Below are positions 10,401 to 22,156 of a stretch of 64,000 bases of DNA, in pieces. The stretch spans positions 7,237,249 through 7,301,248 of the forward strand of contig NW_022881603.1 in NCBI RefSeq assembly GCF_003369915.1, given 5' to 3'. The number at the start of each line of letters is the position of its first letter. Position 1 is the stretch's first letter. A model generated the notes under the pieces. It was not told where the DNA came from, did not search any database, and saw only the letters and a list, made by a program, of their open reading frames with translations. The stretch comes from Drosophila miranda (lineage: Eukaryota > Arthropoda > Insecta > Diptera > Drosophilidae). The position numbers and the translations under genes were made by a program.

Positions 10401-12064
10401 CTCTCAATGTTAACTAATACTCTATTTTTATCTAAGTCACTGTTCACTAATACTCTAATTTCATCTAAGTCACTGTTCACTAATACTCTATTTTCATCTA
10501 AGTCACTGTTCACTAATACTCTATTTTCATCTAAGTCACTGTTCACTAATACTCTATTTTCATCTAAGTCACTGTTCACTAATACCCTATTTTCATCTAA
10601 GTCACTGTTTACTAATACTCTATTTTCAATTGAGACCATATTGCTTTGCGTAACTCGCTTTACATTTTCAAAAATTAATTTTATTCCATAATTTTCAAGG
10701 AAACTGCGCCCCAGAAGGACATTACACGAAATATAGTTGTTTGGTACAACGAAAAATATAAGTTCTTTTTCAATGTTATGAAAAACTAAATTGACAATTA
10801 TTTTTCCAAAAATGCTTATTCTCGAACCGTTAACTCCAAAATACTCTGTCGGTCTTAGTACACCATCAAAATTTTCATAAGGTATCGCCGAGCGCTGCAT
10901 CAAATTAATAGCGCTACCGGTGTCCAACATGCCAGAAAGAAATTTAATTTGATACCTGCGTTTTATATCAGTGTAAAAATATACCCCTACCTGATTAACA
11001 ATAGGAACAAAAATATTGTTCTCCTCTATGTCGTCCATTGGCGGGTTGCTGGCTGTACCCACGGATCGCTGGGTTGGCATAGGCTTCTGTTGGCAATCCT
11101 TCACCTGGTGCTGCATGGATCCACACTGGAAACACGATCCCTTCTCCCGCTTAGGTGCGGGACACGATGAAGCATAATGGCCATGTGCTGAACAATTATA
11201 GCAGCGCACCTGGCTCCGGTCATTTCCGGAAGCGGTCATCCCAGTGCGCTTAAAATTCGTCTGGGTACTCTTCCTCAAAGCTTCGTATTGTCGAGCTAGC
11301 TCCTTAAGTTTTCCGATGGTCGACGCTGAATACAATAAGGCGATACTGGAAGATCGATCACGAAAACCATCAACGATGAACTGCACTGTCAATTTCTCTT
11401 CGATGTCGGCACGCATAGTAATTTCTTCCATGCGAAGAATATATCCCATTACGGAGTTTTTCTCCGGGTTGAAAAAGGTTTCCTTCAACAGAAATACCAC
11501 GTCGGCAGTTGAATTGCTGCGGCCAAAAGTTTTTAGGAAGTTTCCCTTAAACTCGTCGTAAGTCTTTGATTTGTCGACACGCATGAACAAGTCCGCCTCT
11601 GTTCCCGCCTTCATCAACATGCGCACACAACGAAGCTTAAAATTGTTGCTTTCGTTCACGCCTCCGCAAATCCGTTCAAAATTCAAGACCCATTCAGAGG
11701 CTTCATCATTTTCACTGGCAGAAAAAGGGGCAATAAGTTGCTTGACCATTCGGATGTCATCGGTCATATAGTTGTCCATTACCATTAAAGCAGCCAGTTT
11801 CTTCTTTTTCTCAGCCACCCTTATTGCGGCGTCAAGTAATTCTTCTTCTTTCATATCGTCGATCTGCTCATTTTCAGACACTTTTCCATCCGATTCAATA
11901 TCCGATTTATTCACCGGACTTTCAGAAACTTCGTCCATTCCACCACTTATGGCAAGCTTACGAAGTTGCCTTAGTGTTGCGCTGGCTGGAAAAATGATCT
12001 CCTTCTCCAGCAACCACTCTACAATTTTTTCTTTGTCAATGTTTGCCATGGTTTCCTCGGCCAT
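7425..12064 (-). pseudogene. Retrotransposon copy B gag-pol, one frameshift
   Basis: Full-length internal region. Gag-protease (588 codons, 10298-12064) and pol (958 codons, 7425-10301) are split because 10 bases near 10336-10345 replace 26 bases found in A, D, E and F, a net loss of 16. The apparent pol start at 10301 is a TTG codon inside the old frame, so it is not a new start. Zinc knuckles, DTGS, YMDD, HHCC and DD35E are all readable. The integrase ends with the normal C-terminus (KWAYWRN and a short tail), which copy A lacks. One conserved Arg is changed to Ser in the thumb region (FSRFIPAY), as also in C and F. Confidence 0.9.
10409..10628 (-). repeat. 33-bp coding minisatellite in copy B (6.67 units)
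   Basis: Six full units and one partial unit encode NRVLVNSDLDE-type repeats. One unit has Ile instead of Asn (IRVLVNSDLDK); C, D, E and F share this variant. Confidence 0.95.
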
Positions 12065-12157
12065 TTATAAAATGTGGAAAATACTCGTTGTCGGGGATGC
12101 CAGTAGACAAATACTTATGTAGGCAGATACTTTAAAGGGCTACGATCCCACTTCTGA

Positions 12158-12413
12158 AGTTATTGGCGCAAAAGGTCCACGGATGTTTCGTGCTTTTTAT
12201 GATTTTATTTTTACTTAATTCTTTTCAACCTCCTCGTCTTGTCGATACCGCCAAAAGTGTTCATTCAACCCCAGCTCCGATCACCCGTTCTCTCATAGTT
12301 CTAGTTCGCAGAACTAGAACTATCGGATGATAATTCTTATCGATACTTACGATATTTCGTACAACATTAATAGTAAATACAATTGTAGAGTTATAATACT
12401 AAACAATCTAACA
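12158..12413 (-). repeat. LTR shared by copies B and C
   Basis: 256 bp. It matches the A-B LTR at the diagnostic sites (GTCTTGTCGATACC, AATTCTTATCG and ACAACATTAATAG on the + strand), as expected if the A-B unit was duplicated. The 17-mer follows at 12414-12430 and the PBS precedes it at 12145-12157. Confidence 0.8.
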
Positions 12414-12500
12414 GCTCGGCCATCCTGACAATTAGATCGCCCTCGATCGTAAATATGTAATTAAGAGTAATTTTAATTTAATGTGTATATATATAAATTG

Positions 12501-15500
12501 TTAACTATTTAAGTAGGAGTCACTTTCACACTGATTACGCCAATATGCCCATTTCCTTAATCGGCATGCCTCTATAATGCCCTCATACGGGATTTGACTT
12601 ATTTGGCAGTTTTCAATGTCATTTAACACATATCTGTCGTTCGGCAATACCTTTTTGATGATGTACGGACCCCTGTACTTCGGAACAAATTTTTTATTTG
12701 TACCTATTGTGGTGTCAATGTTTCTCATTACAACGAAATCGCCTTCCAAGAACTCAATATGATTTTTGTGATTCCTTTCAAAATACTCTTCACTCTTCTG
12801 CTGACAATGCTCGATTTTATCCAAAGATTTCTTACGTACTGATTCTAAATTGCTTTGAGTTCGGTCTTGTTTATCATCTAAGTATTCTGTTAACCCGTCA
12901 ATATTACAACCCCTCTGTTGGACTCCGAATAACAACACTGAAGGCAATTCTTTCGTGGTCGAATGGACTGAGTTATTAATTGCATATTCAGCCTTTATTA
13001 AAAGTTTGCTCCAATCTTCGTGATTTATTGGCTCAGTTATTTTGGCGAGCATAGCTTTCATAGTTCTGTTAACCCGTTCTACCTGACCATTCGCTTGGGG
13101 TGAAGCAGTTGCCACTTTCACGTGTTCTATATTATTTTCTAGCAAAAATGTACTAAATTCTAATGATGTAAAACACGATCCTCTATCGCTGATAATTCTA
13201 CGTGGACGACTATAAAATTGAAAATACTTTGAAAAACATGTGTTGACTTCTTTAGTGCTTGTCGTATTTACAGAAAACAATTTTACAAATTTCGTAAAGG
13301 CGTCAATGATAACTAATACATGCTTCTTCTTTGATATAACAGCGGGAAGTGGTCCAAAATGGTCTACGTGTAAGGTGTCGAATGGGATTGGTCGCTTAGG
13401 AATATTGTGAAGTGTTCGATTATTCGCATGTGTGGGGACTGAAAACATGATACAATTTAAACAATTTCCTATAAACAAATCGATTTTAGATCTCATATTC
13501 GGCAACCAATAATGTCTTAAGATTTCTTTCATACATTTCTCGGTTCCTAAGTGACATAAGTTTTCGTGAACTCTTCTGATTATTTGCGTTTCCATTTCAG
13601 CTGGGACATAAAACAGCTCAACGTCGTTCTCACCTATTTTATAAACAATTCCGTCGCTCAATGAAAATTTCTTAACAGGTCCATGCTCCAATTGTTCTTT
13701 TAATTTTCCTATATGGTTGTCCCTGTTTTGTGTTATCTGAAGCTGAAGATTAATGTCGTCGCACTCAATCACGGAAACTATTCGGTCTTTGTTATCACTT
13801 TCATGAATTGTCACTATTGGTTCATATTCAAAATCTTGATTAAGCGCTGAAGGATATCTACTTAAGGTGTCCACATGGGACATATATTTTCCACTACGAT
13901 GTTTTAAAGTGTAATTATAATTTGCTAGTTCTATGGCCCATCTGGCGATATTTGAATGAAGACGTCCCTTTCCTAAACATAAAACTACTGAGTTACAATC
14001 TGTTATAATTCTAAACGGAATCCCTTCTAAATAAATTCGAAATTTCCTCAATGAATAGATCACAGCTAACGTTTCCAGTTTGAAACTTTCGTATCTTGCC
14101 TCTAGTTTTGTCGCTCTCTGTGAAAAATATGCTGTTGGGTGAAACTTATTGTCATCTTGTTTCTGCAACAAAATTCCACCAAAGCCTTCACTACTTGCAT
14201 CACAATGCAATTCTGTTTCTCGATTTGGATTATACAGAGCTAATACTGGTGACGAAATCAGTTTTTCTCGAAGATATTCAAAAATTTGTATGCATTTGTC
14301 TTGAAGCTCAAACTTAGTTCCAGGTTTTGTAAGTTCTTGTAATGGTTTTGCTATTTTTGAGTAAGCAGGGATGAAACGGCTAAAATAAGAGAATAATCCC
14401 AAAACCTTTTGCATTTCATGGCGATCTTTTGGCAATGGCAGATGCTTAATGGTTTCTGTGTGTTCACAGTTTGGGCTTATTCCGCTACCAGAAAGGGTAT
14501 ATCCCAAGAACTCAATACTTTCATAACCAAATTGACATTTACTAACCTTAATTTCTAGTCGATATTCTGCGAGAATTCTTAAAACTCTACCTACTGTTAT
14601 AAGATGTTCGTTCAACGACTTGGAACCTATAGCGATATCGTCCATATAAACTACTACATTACGCTCGCGAATTAATGGTTGTAAAATGAAATTAATAAAT
14701 CTCATAAATACTGGTGGTGCATTCATAAGTCCAAAAGGCATTCTTGTGTATTCATATTGTCCGCTAGGTATGACAAATGCTGTATACTGCACCGAACTCT
14801 CTGCTACTTTTACTTGGTGATAACTGTGTTTCAAATCCAAAAGTGTAAAAATTGTGTTCCCTTCTAATCTCTCTAAGCAGTCGTCTATTAGTGGCAATGG
14901 ATATCCATCACGAATGCAAATCTTATTAAGCTGTTTGTAATCTACACACATTCTTTTTTCCCCTGATTTTTTCTTAACTAATACTATTGCAGAGCTGTAA
15001 GGCGATTTACTTTCTCTTATGAAGCCTTTTTTCAATAGTTCATCTATTTGGGTATATACTTCTTTTTTCTCCTGATATGAAAGTCTTCTCGGAACAGTGC
15101 GTACAGGTTCTTCTGATTTAAGTTTGAGATTCATTTCGTAGTTATGTTGAATTGCTGGAATGTTAGTTAAGTCTGAATAGTTAAGTTTTATCAATTCCAT
15201 GAATTTACTACGTTCTTTATCAGTTCGCTTTGGGTCGATATTATAGCTGTCCTCTTCTTTTGTTATTTCAATTCTATATATATACGGTATATCTATGTCG
15301 GTTCTTTCTAATGATTCACTTGCCATATGCTTTTGCTCGTTATCTTTCAATAAAAGGTCAATGTTATTACAATTCAATTGGTCACTAATCTTATTCTCAT
15401 AATTTTCATCCTGATAACATCTGATAACATCATCTCACTATCTCTATTTGTCAATACTACATTTTCAATTTGGTCACTCTCAATGTTAACTAATACTCTA

Positions 15501-16885
15501 TTTTTATCTAAGTCACTGTTCACTAATACTCTAATTTCATCTAAGTCACTGTTCACTAATACTCTATTTTCATCTAAGTCACTGTTCACTAATACTCTAT
15601 TTTCATCTAAGTCACTGTTCACTAATACTCTATTTTCATCTAAGTCACTGTTCACTAATACCCTATTTTCATCTAAGTCACTGTTTACTAATACTCTATT
15701 TTCAATTGAGACCATATTGCTTTGCGTAACTCGCTTTACATTTTCAAAAATTAATTTTATTCCATAATTTTCAAGGAAACTGCGCCCCAGAAGGACATTA
15801 CACGAAATATAGTTGTTTGGTACAACGAAAAATATAAGTTCTTTTTCAATGTTATGAAAAACTAAATTGACAATTATTTTTCCAAAAATGCTTATTCTCG
15901 AACCGTTAACTCCAAAATACTCTGTCGGTCTTAGTACACCATCAAAATTTTCATAAGGTATCGCCGAGCGCTGCATCAAATTAATAGCGCTACCGGTGTC
16001 CAACATGCCAGAAAGAAATTTAATTTGATACCTGCGTTTTATATCAGTGTAAAAATATACCCCTACCTGATTAACAATAGGAACAAAAATATTGTTCTCC
16101 TCTCTGCCGTCCATTGGCGGGTTGCTGGCTGTACCCACGGATCGCTGGGTTGGCATAGGCTTCTGTTGGCAATCCTTCACCTGGTGCTGCATGGATCCAC
16201 ACTGGAAACACGATCCCTTCTCCCGCTTAGGTGCGGGACACGATGAAGCATAATGGCCATGTGCTGAACAATTATAGCAGCGCACCTGGCTCTGGTCATT
16301 TCCGGAAGCGGTCATCCCAGTGCGCTTAAAATTCGTCTGGGTACTCTTCCTCAAAGCTTCGTATTGTCGAGCTAGCTCCTTAAGTTTTCCGATGGTCGAC
16401 GCTGAATACAATAAGGCGATACTGGAAGATCGATCACGAAAACCATCAACGATGAACTGCACTGTCAATTTCTCTTCGATGTCGGCACGCATAGTAATTT
16501 CTTCCATGCGAAGAATATATCCCATTACGGAGTTTTTCTCCGGGTTGAAAAAGGTTTCCTTCAACAGAAGTACCACGTCGGCAGTTGAATTGCTGCGGCC
16601 AAAAGTTTTTAGGAAGTTTCCCTTACACTCGTCGTAAGTCCTTATTGCGGCGTCAAGTAATTCTTCTTCTTTCATATCGTCGATCTGCTCATTTTCAGAC
16701 ACTTTTCCATCCGATTCAATATCCGATTTATTCACCGGACTTTCAGAAACTTCGTCCATTCCACCACTTATGGCAAGCTTACGAAGTTGCCTTAGTGTTG
16801 CGCTGGCTGGAAAAATGATCTCCTTCTCCAGCAACCACTCTACAATTTTTTCTTTGTCAATGTTTGCCATGGTTTCCTCGGCCAT
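12501..16885 (-). pseudogene. Retrotransposon copy C gag-pol, frameshift plus Gag deletion
   Basis: The pol frame (12501-15377) is the same as that of copy B by eye and carries the same 16-base net loss (near 15412-15421) that splits it from gag. The gag-protease frame (15374-16885, 503 codons) lacks 85 codons (255 bp) after LLDAAIR, joined to TYDECKGN near 16640. The deletion is in frame and leaves both zinc knuckles and DTGS but removes the middle of the Gag core. Copy C is therefore a mosaic: its pol is B-like and its gag is D-like. Confidence 0.9.
15485..15704 (-). repeat. 33-bp coding minisatellite in copy C (6.67 units)
   Basis: Same unit order as in copy B, including the single Ile variant unit. 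Confidence 0.95.
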
Positions 16886-16978
16886 TTATAAAATGTGGAA
16901 AATACTCGTTGTCGGGGATGCCAGTAGACAAATACTTATGTAGGCAGATACTTTAAAGGGCTACGATCCCACTTCTGA

Positions 16979-17234
16979 AGTTATTGGCGCAAAAGGTCCA
17001 CGGATGTTTCGTGCTTTTTATGATTTTATTTTTACTTAATTCTTTTCAACCTCCTCGTCTTATCGATACCGCCAAAAGTGTTCATTCAACCCCAGCTCCG
17101 ATCACCCGTTCTCTCATAGTTCTAGTTCGCAGAACTAGAACTATCGGATGATAATTCATATCGATACTTACGATATTTCGTACAACGTTAATAGTAAATA
17201 CAATTGTAGAGTTATAATACTAAACAATCTAACA
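16979..17234 (-). repeat. LTR shared by copies C and D
   Basis: 256 bp. It differs from the A-B and B-C LTRs at diagnostic sites (GTCTTATCGATACC, AATTCATATCG and ACAACGTTAATAG on the + strand). The D-E LTR shares these variants. The 17-mer follows at 17235-17251. Confidence 0.8.
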
Positions 17235-17321
17235 GCTCGGCCATCCTGACAATTAGATCGCCCTCGATCGTAAATATGTAATTAAGAGTAATTTTAATTT
17301 AATGTGTATATATATAAATTG

Positions 17322-20300
17322 TTAACTATTTAAGTAGGAGTCACTTTCACACTGATTACGCCAATATGCCCATTTCCTTAATCGGCATGCCTCTATAATG
17401 CCCTCATACCGGATTTGACTTATTTGGCAGTTTTCAATGTCATTTAACACATATCTGTCGTTCGGCAATACCTTTTTGATGATGTACGGACCCCTGTACT
17501 TCGGAACAAATTTTTTATTTGTACCTATTGTGGTGTCAATGTTTCTCATTACAACGAAATCGCCTTCCAAGAACTCAATATGATTTTTGTGATTCCTTTC
17601 AAAATACTCTTCACTCTTCTGCTGACAATGCTCGATTTTATCCAAAGATTTCTTACGTACTGATTCTAAATTGCTTTGAGTTTGGTCTTGTTTATCATCT
17701 AAGTATTCTGTTAACCCGTCAATATTACAACCCCTCTGTTGGACTCCGAATAACAACACTGAAGGCAATTCTTTCGTGGTCGAATGGACTGAGCTATTAA
17801 TTGCATATTCAGCCTTTATTAAAAGTTTGCTCCAATCTTCGTGATTTATTGGCTCAGTTATTTTGGCGAGCATAGCTTTCATAGTTCTGTTAACCCGTTC
17901 TACCTGACCATTCGCTTGGGGTGAAGCAGTTGCCACTTTCACGTGTTCTATATTATTTTCTAGCAAAAATGTACTAAATTCTAATGATGTAAAACACGTT
18001 CCTCTATCGCTGATAATTCTACGTGGACGACTATAAAATTGAAAATACTTTGAAAAACATGTGTTGACTTCTTTAGTGCTTGTCGTATTTACAGAAAACA
18101 ATTTTACAAATTTCGTAAAGGCGTCAATGATAACTAATACATGCTTCTTCTTTGATATAACAGCGGGAAGTGGTCCAAAATGGTCTACGTGTAAGGTGTC
18201 GAATGGGATTGGTCGCTTAGGAATATTGTGAAGTGTTCGATTATTCGCATGTGGGGACTGAAAACATGATACAATTTAAACAATTTCCTATAAACAAATC
18301 GATTTTAGATCTCATATTCGGGAACCAATAATGTCTTAAGATTTCTTTCATACATTTCTCGGTTCCTAAGTGACATAAGTTTTCGTGAACTCTTCTGATT
18401 ATTTGCGTTTCCATTTCAGCTGGGACATAAAACAGCTCAACGTCGTTCTCACCTATTTTATAAACAATTCCGTCGCTCAATGAAAATTTCTTAACAGGTC
18501 CATGCTCCAATTGTTCTTTTAATTTTCCTATATGGTTGTCCCTGTTTTGTGTTATCTGAAGCTGAAGATTAATGTCGTCGCACTCAATCACGGAAACTAT
18601 TCGGTCTTTGTTATCACTTTCATGAATTGTCACTATTGGTTCATATTCAAAATCTTGATTAAGCGCTGAAGGATATCTACTTAAGGTGTCCACATGGGAC
18701 ATATATTTTCCACTACGATGTTTTAAAGTGTAATTATAATTTGCTAGTTCTATGGCCCATCTGGCGATATTTGAATGAAGACGTCCCTTTCCTAAACATA
18801 AAACTACTGAGTTACAATCTGTTATAATTCTAAACGGAATCCCTTCTAAATAAATTCGAAATTTCCTCAATGAATAGATCACAGCTAACGTTTCCAGTTT
18901 GAAACTTTCGTATCTTGCCTCTAGCTTTGTCGCTCTCTGTGAAAAATATGCTGTTGGGTGAAACTTATTGTCATCTTGTTTCTGCAAAAAAATTCCACCA
19001 AAGCCTTCACTACTTGCATCACAATGCAATTCTGTTTCTCGATTTGGATTATACAGAGCTAATACTGGTGACGAAATCAGTTTTTCTCGAAGATATTCAA
19101 AAATTTGTATGCATTTGTCTTGAAGCTCAAACTTAGTTCCAGGTTTTGTAAGTTCTTGTAATGGTTTTGCTATTTTTGAGTAAGCAGGGATGAAACGCCT
19201 AAAATAAGAGAATAATCCCAAAACCTTTTGCATTTCATGGCGATCTTTTGGCAATGGCAGATGCTTAATGGTTTCTGTGTGTTCACAGTTTGGGCTTATT
19301 CCGCTACCAGAAAGGGTATATCCCAAGAACTCAATACTTTCATAACCAAATTGACATTTACTAACCTTAATTTCTAGTCGATATTCTGCGAGAATTCTTA
19401 AAACTCTACCTACTGTTATAAGATGTTCGTTCAACGACTTGGAACCTATAGCGATATCGTCCATATAAACTACTACATTACGCTCGCGAATTAATGGTTG
19501 TAAAATGAAATTAATAAATCTCATAAATACTGCTGGTGCATTCATAAGTCCAAAAGGCATTCTTGTGTATTCATATTGTCCGCTAGGTATGACAAATGCT
19601 GTATACTGCACCGAACTCTCTGCTACTTTTACTTGGTGATAACTGTGTTTCAAATCTAAAAGTGTAAAAATTGTGTTCCCTTCTAATCTCTCTAAGCAGT
19701 CGTCTATTAGTGGCAATGGATATCCATCACGAATGCAAATCTTATTAAGCTGTTTGTAATCTACACACATTCTTTTTTCCCCTGATTTTTTCTTAACTAA
19801 TACTATTGCAGAGCTGTAAGGCGATTTACTTTCTCTTATGAAGCCTTTTTTCAATAGTTCATCTATTTGGGTATCTACTTCTTTTTTCTCCTGATATGAA
19901 AGTCTTCTCGGAACAGTGCGAACAGGTTCTTCTGATTTAAGTTTGAGATTCATTTCGTAGTTATGTTGAATTGCTGGAATGTTAGTTAAGTCTGAATAGT
20001 TAAGTTTTATCAATTCCATGAATTTACTACGTTCTTTATCAGTTCGCTTTGGGTCGATATTATAGCTGTCCTCTTCTTTTGTTATTTCAATACTATATAT
20101 ATACGGTATATCTATGTCGGTTCTTTCTAATGATTCACTTGCCATATGCTTTTGCTCGTTATCTTTCAATAAAAGGTCAATGTTATTACAATTCAATTGG
20201 TCACTAATCTTATTCTCATAATTTTCATCCTTTAATAATCCATTCTTATTGATATCTGATAACATCATCTCACTATCTCTATTTGTCAATACTACATTTT

Positions 20301-21720
20301 CAATTTGGTCACTCTCAATGTTCACTAATACTCTATTTTTATCTAAGTCACTGTTCACTAATACTCTAATTTCATCTAAGTCACTGTTCACTAATACTCT
20401 ATTTTCATCTAAGTCACTGTTCACTAATACTCTATTTTCATCTAAGTCACTGTTCACTAATACTCTATTTTCATCTAAGTCACTGTTCACTAATACCCTA
20501 TTTTCATCTAAGTCACTGTTTACTAATACTCTATTTTCAATTGAGACCATATTGCTTTGCGTAACTCGCTTTACATTTTCAAAAATTAATTTTATTCCAT
20601 AATTTTCAAGGAAACTGCGCTCCAGAAGGACATTACACGAAATATAGTTGTTTGGTACAACGAAAAATATAAGTTCTTTTTCAATGTTATGAAAAACTAA
20701 ATTGACAATTATTTTTCCAAAAATGCTTATTCTCGAACCGTTAACTCCAAAATACTCTGTCGGTCTTAGTACACCATCAAAATTTTCATAAGGTATCGCC
20801 GAGCGCTGCATCAAATTAATAGCGCTACCGGTGTCCAACATGCCAGAAAGAAATTTAATTTGATACCTGCGTTTTATATCAGTGTAAAAATATACCCCTA
20901 CCTGATTAACAATAGGAACAAAAATATTGTTCTCCTCTCTGCCGTCCATTGGCGGGTTGCTGGCTGTACCCACGGATCGCTGGGTTGGCATAGGCTTCTG
21001 TTGGCAATCCTTCACCTGGTGCTGCATGGATCCACACTGGAAACACGATCCCTTCTCCCGCTTAGGTGCGGGACACGATGAAGCATAATGGCCATGTGCT
21101 GAACAATTATAGCAGCGCACCTGGCTCTGGTCATTTCCGGAAGCGGTCATCCCAGTGCGCTTAAAATTCGTCTGGGTACTCTTCCTCAAAGCTTCGTATT
21201 GTCGAGCTAGCTCCTTAAGTTTTCCGATGGTCGACGCTGAATACAATAAGGCGATACTGGAAGATCGATCACGAAAACCATCAACGATGAACTGCACTGT
21301 CAATTTCTCTTCGATGTCGGCACGCATAGTAATTTCTTCCATGCGAAGAATATATCCCATTACGGAGTTTTTCTCCGGGTTGAAAAAGGTTTCCTTCAAC
21401 AGAAGTACCACGTCGGCAGTTGAATTGCTGCGGCCAAAAGTTTTTAGGAAGTTTCCCTTACACTCGTCGTAAGTCCTTATTGCGGCGTCAAGTAATTCTT
21501 CTTCTTTCATATCGTCGATCTGCTCATTTTCAGACACTTTTCCATCCGATTCAATATCCGATTTATTCACCGGACTTTCAGAAACTTCGTCCATTCCACC
21601 ACTTATGGCAAGCTTACGAAGTTGCCTTAGTGTTGCGCTGGCTGGAAAAATGATCTCCTTCTCCAGCAACCACTCTACAATTTTTTCTTTGTCAATGTTT
21701 GCCATGGTTTCCTCGGCCAT
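17322..21720 (-). pseudogene. Retrotransposon copy D gag-pol, Gag deletion plus integrase frameshift
   Basis: Gag, protease, RT, RNase H and the start of integrase are in one frame (18241-21720, 1159 codons), with the same 85-codon Gag deletion as copy C. The frame breaks near 18250-18254, just after the integrase HHCC region, because two bases of a GT repeat are missing. The catalytic core and C-terminus of integrase continue in another frame (17322-18101 open). The 16-base loss seen in B and C is absent. Distinctive RT and RNase H variants (NAPAVF, GGIFLQ, EVDTQID) are shared only with copy E. Confidence 0.9.
20320..20539 (-). repeat. 33-bp coding minisatellite in copy D (6.67 units)
   Basis: Same unit order as in copies B and C. 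The frame is open through the whole repeat. Confidence 0.95.
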
Positions 21721-21813
21721 TTATAAAATGTGGAAAATACTCGTTGTCGGGGATGCCAGTAGACAAATACTTATGTAGGCAGATACTTTAAAGGGCTACG
21801 ATCCCACTTCTGA

Positions 21814-22069
21814 AGTTATTGGCGCAAAAGGTCCACGGATGTTTCGTGCTTTTTATGATTTTATTTTTACTTAATTCTTTTCAACCTCCTCGTCTTATCG
21901 ATACCGCCAAAAGTGTTCATTCAACCCCAGCTCCGATCACCCGTTCTCTCATAGTTCTAGTTCGCAGAACTAGAACTATCGGATGATAATTCATATCGAT
22001 ACTTACGATATTTCGTACAACGTTAATAGTAAATACAATTGTAGAGTTATAATACTAAACAATCTAACA
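21814..22069 (-). repeat. LTR shared by copies D and E
   Basis: 256 bp. It has the same diagnostic variants as the C-D LTR, which supports duplication of the C gag-LTR-D pol unit. The 17-mer follows at 22070-22086. Confidence 0.8.
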
Positions 22070-22156
22070 GCTCGGCCATCCTGACAATTAGATCGCCCTC
22101 GATCGTAAATATGTAATTAAGAGTAATTTTAATTTAATGTGTATATATATAAATTG

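Noticed and set aside
10409..10628. Regular 33-bp direct repeats resembling a CRISPR array
   Set aside because: The units are contiguous with no spacers, lie in an open gag-pol frame and encode an 11-residue repeat. It is a coding minisatellite.
10302..10691. Open frames on the + strand across the minisatellites (SLFTNTLFSSK-type repeats)
   Set aside because: They are antisense shadows of the coding repeat and recur in every copy only because the repeat does.
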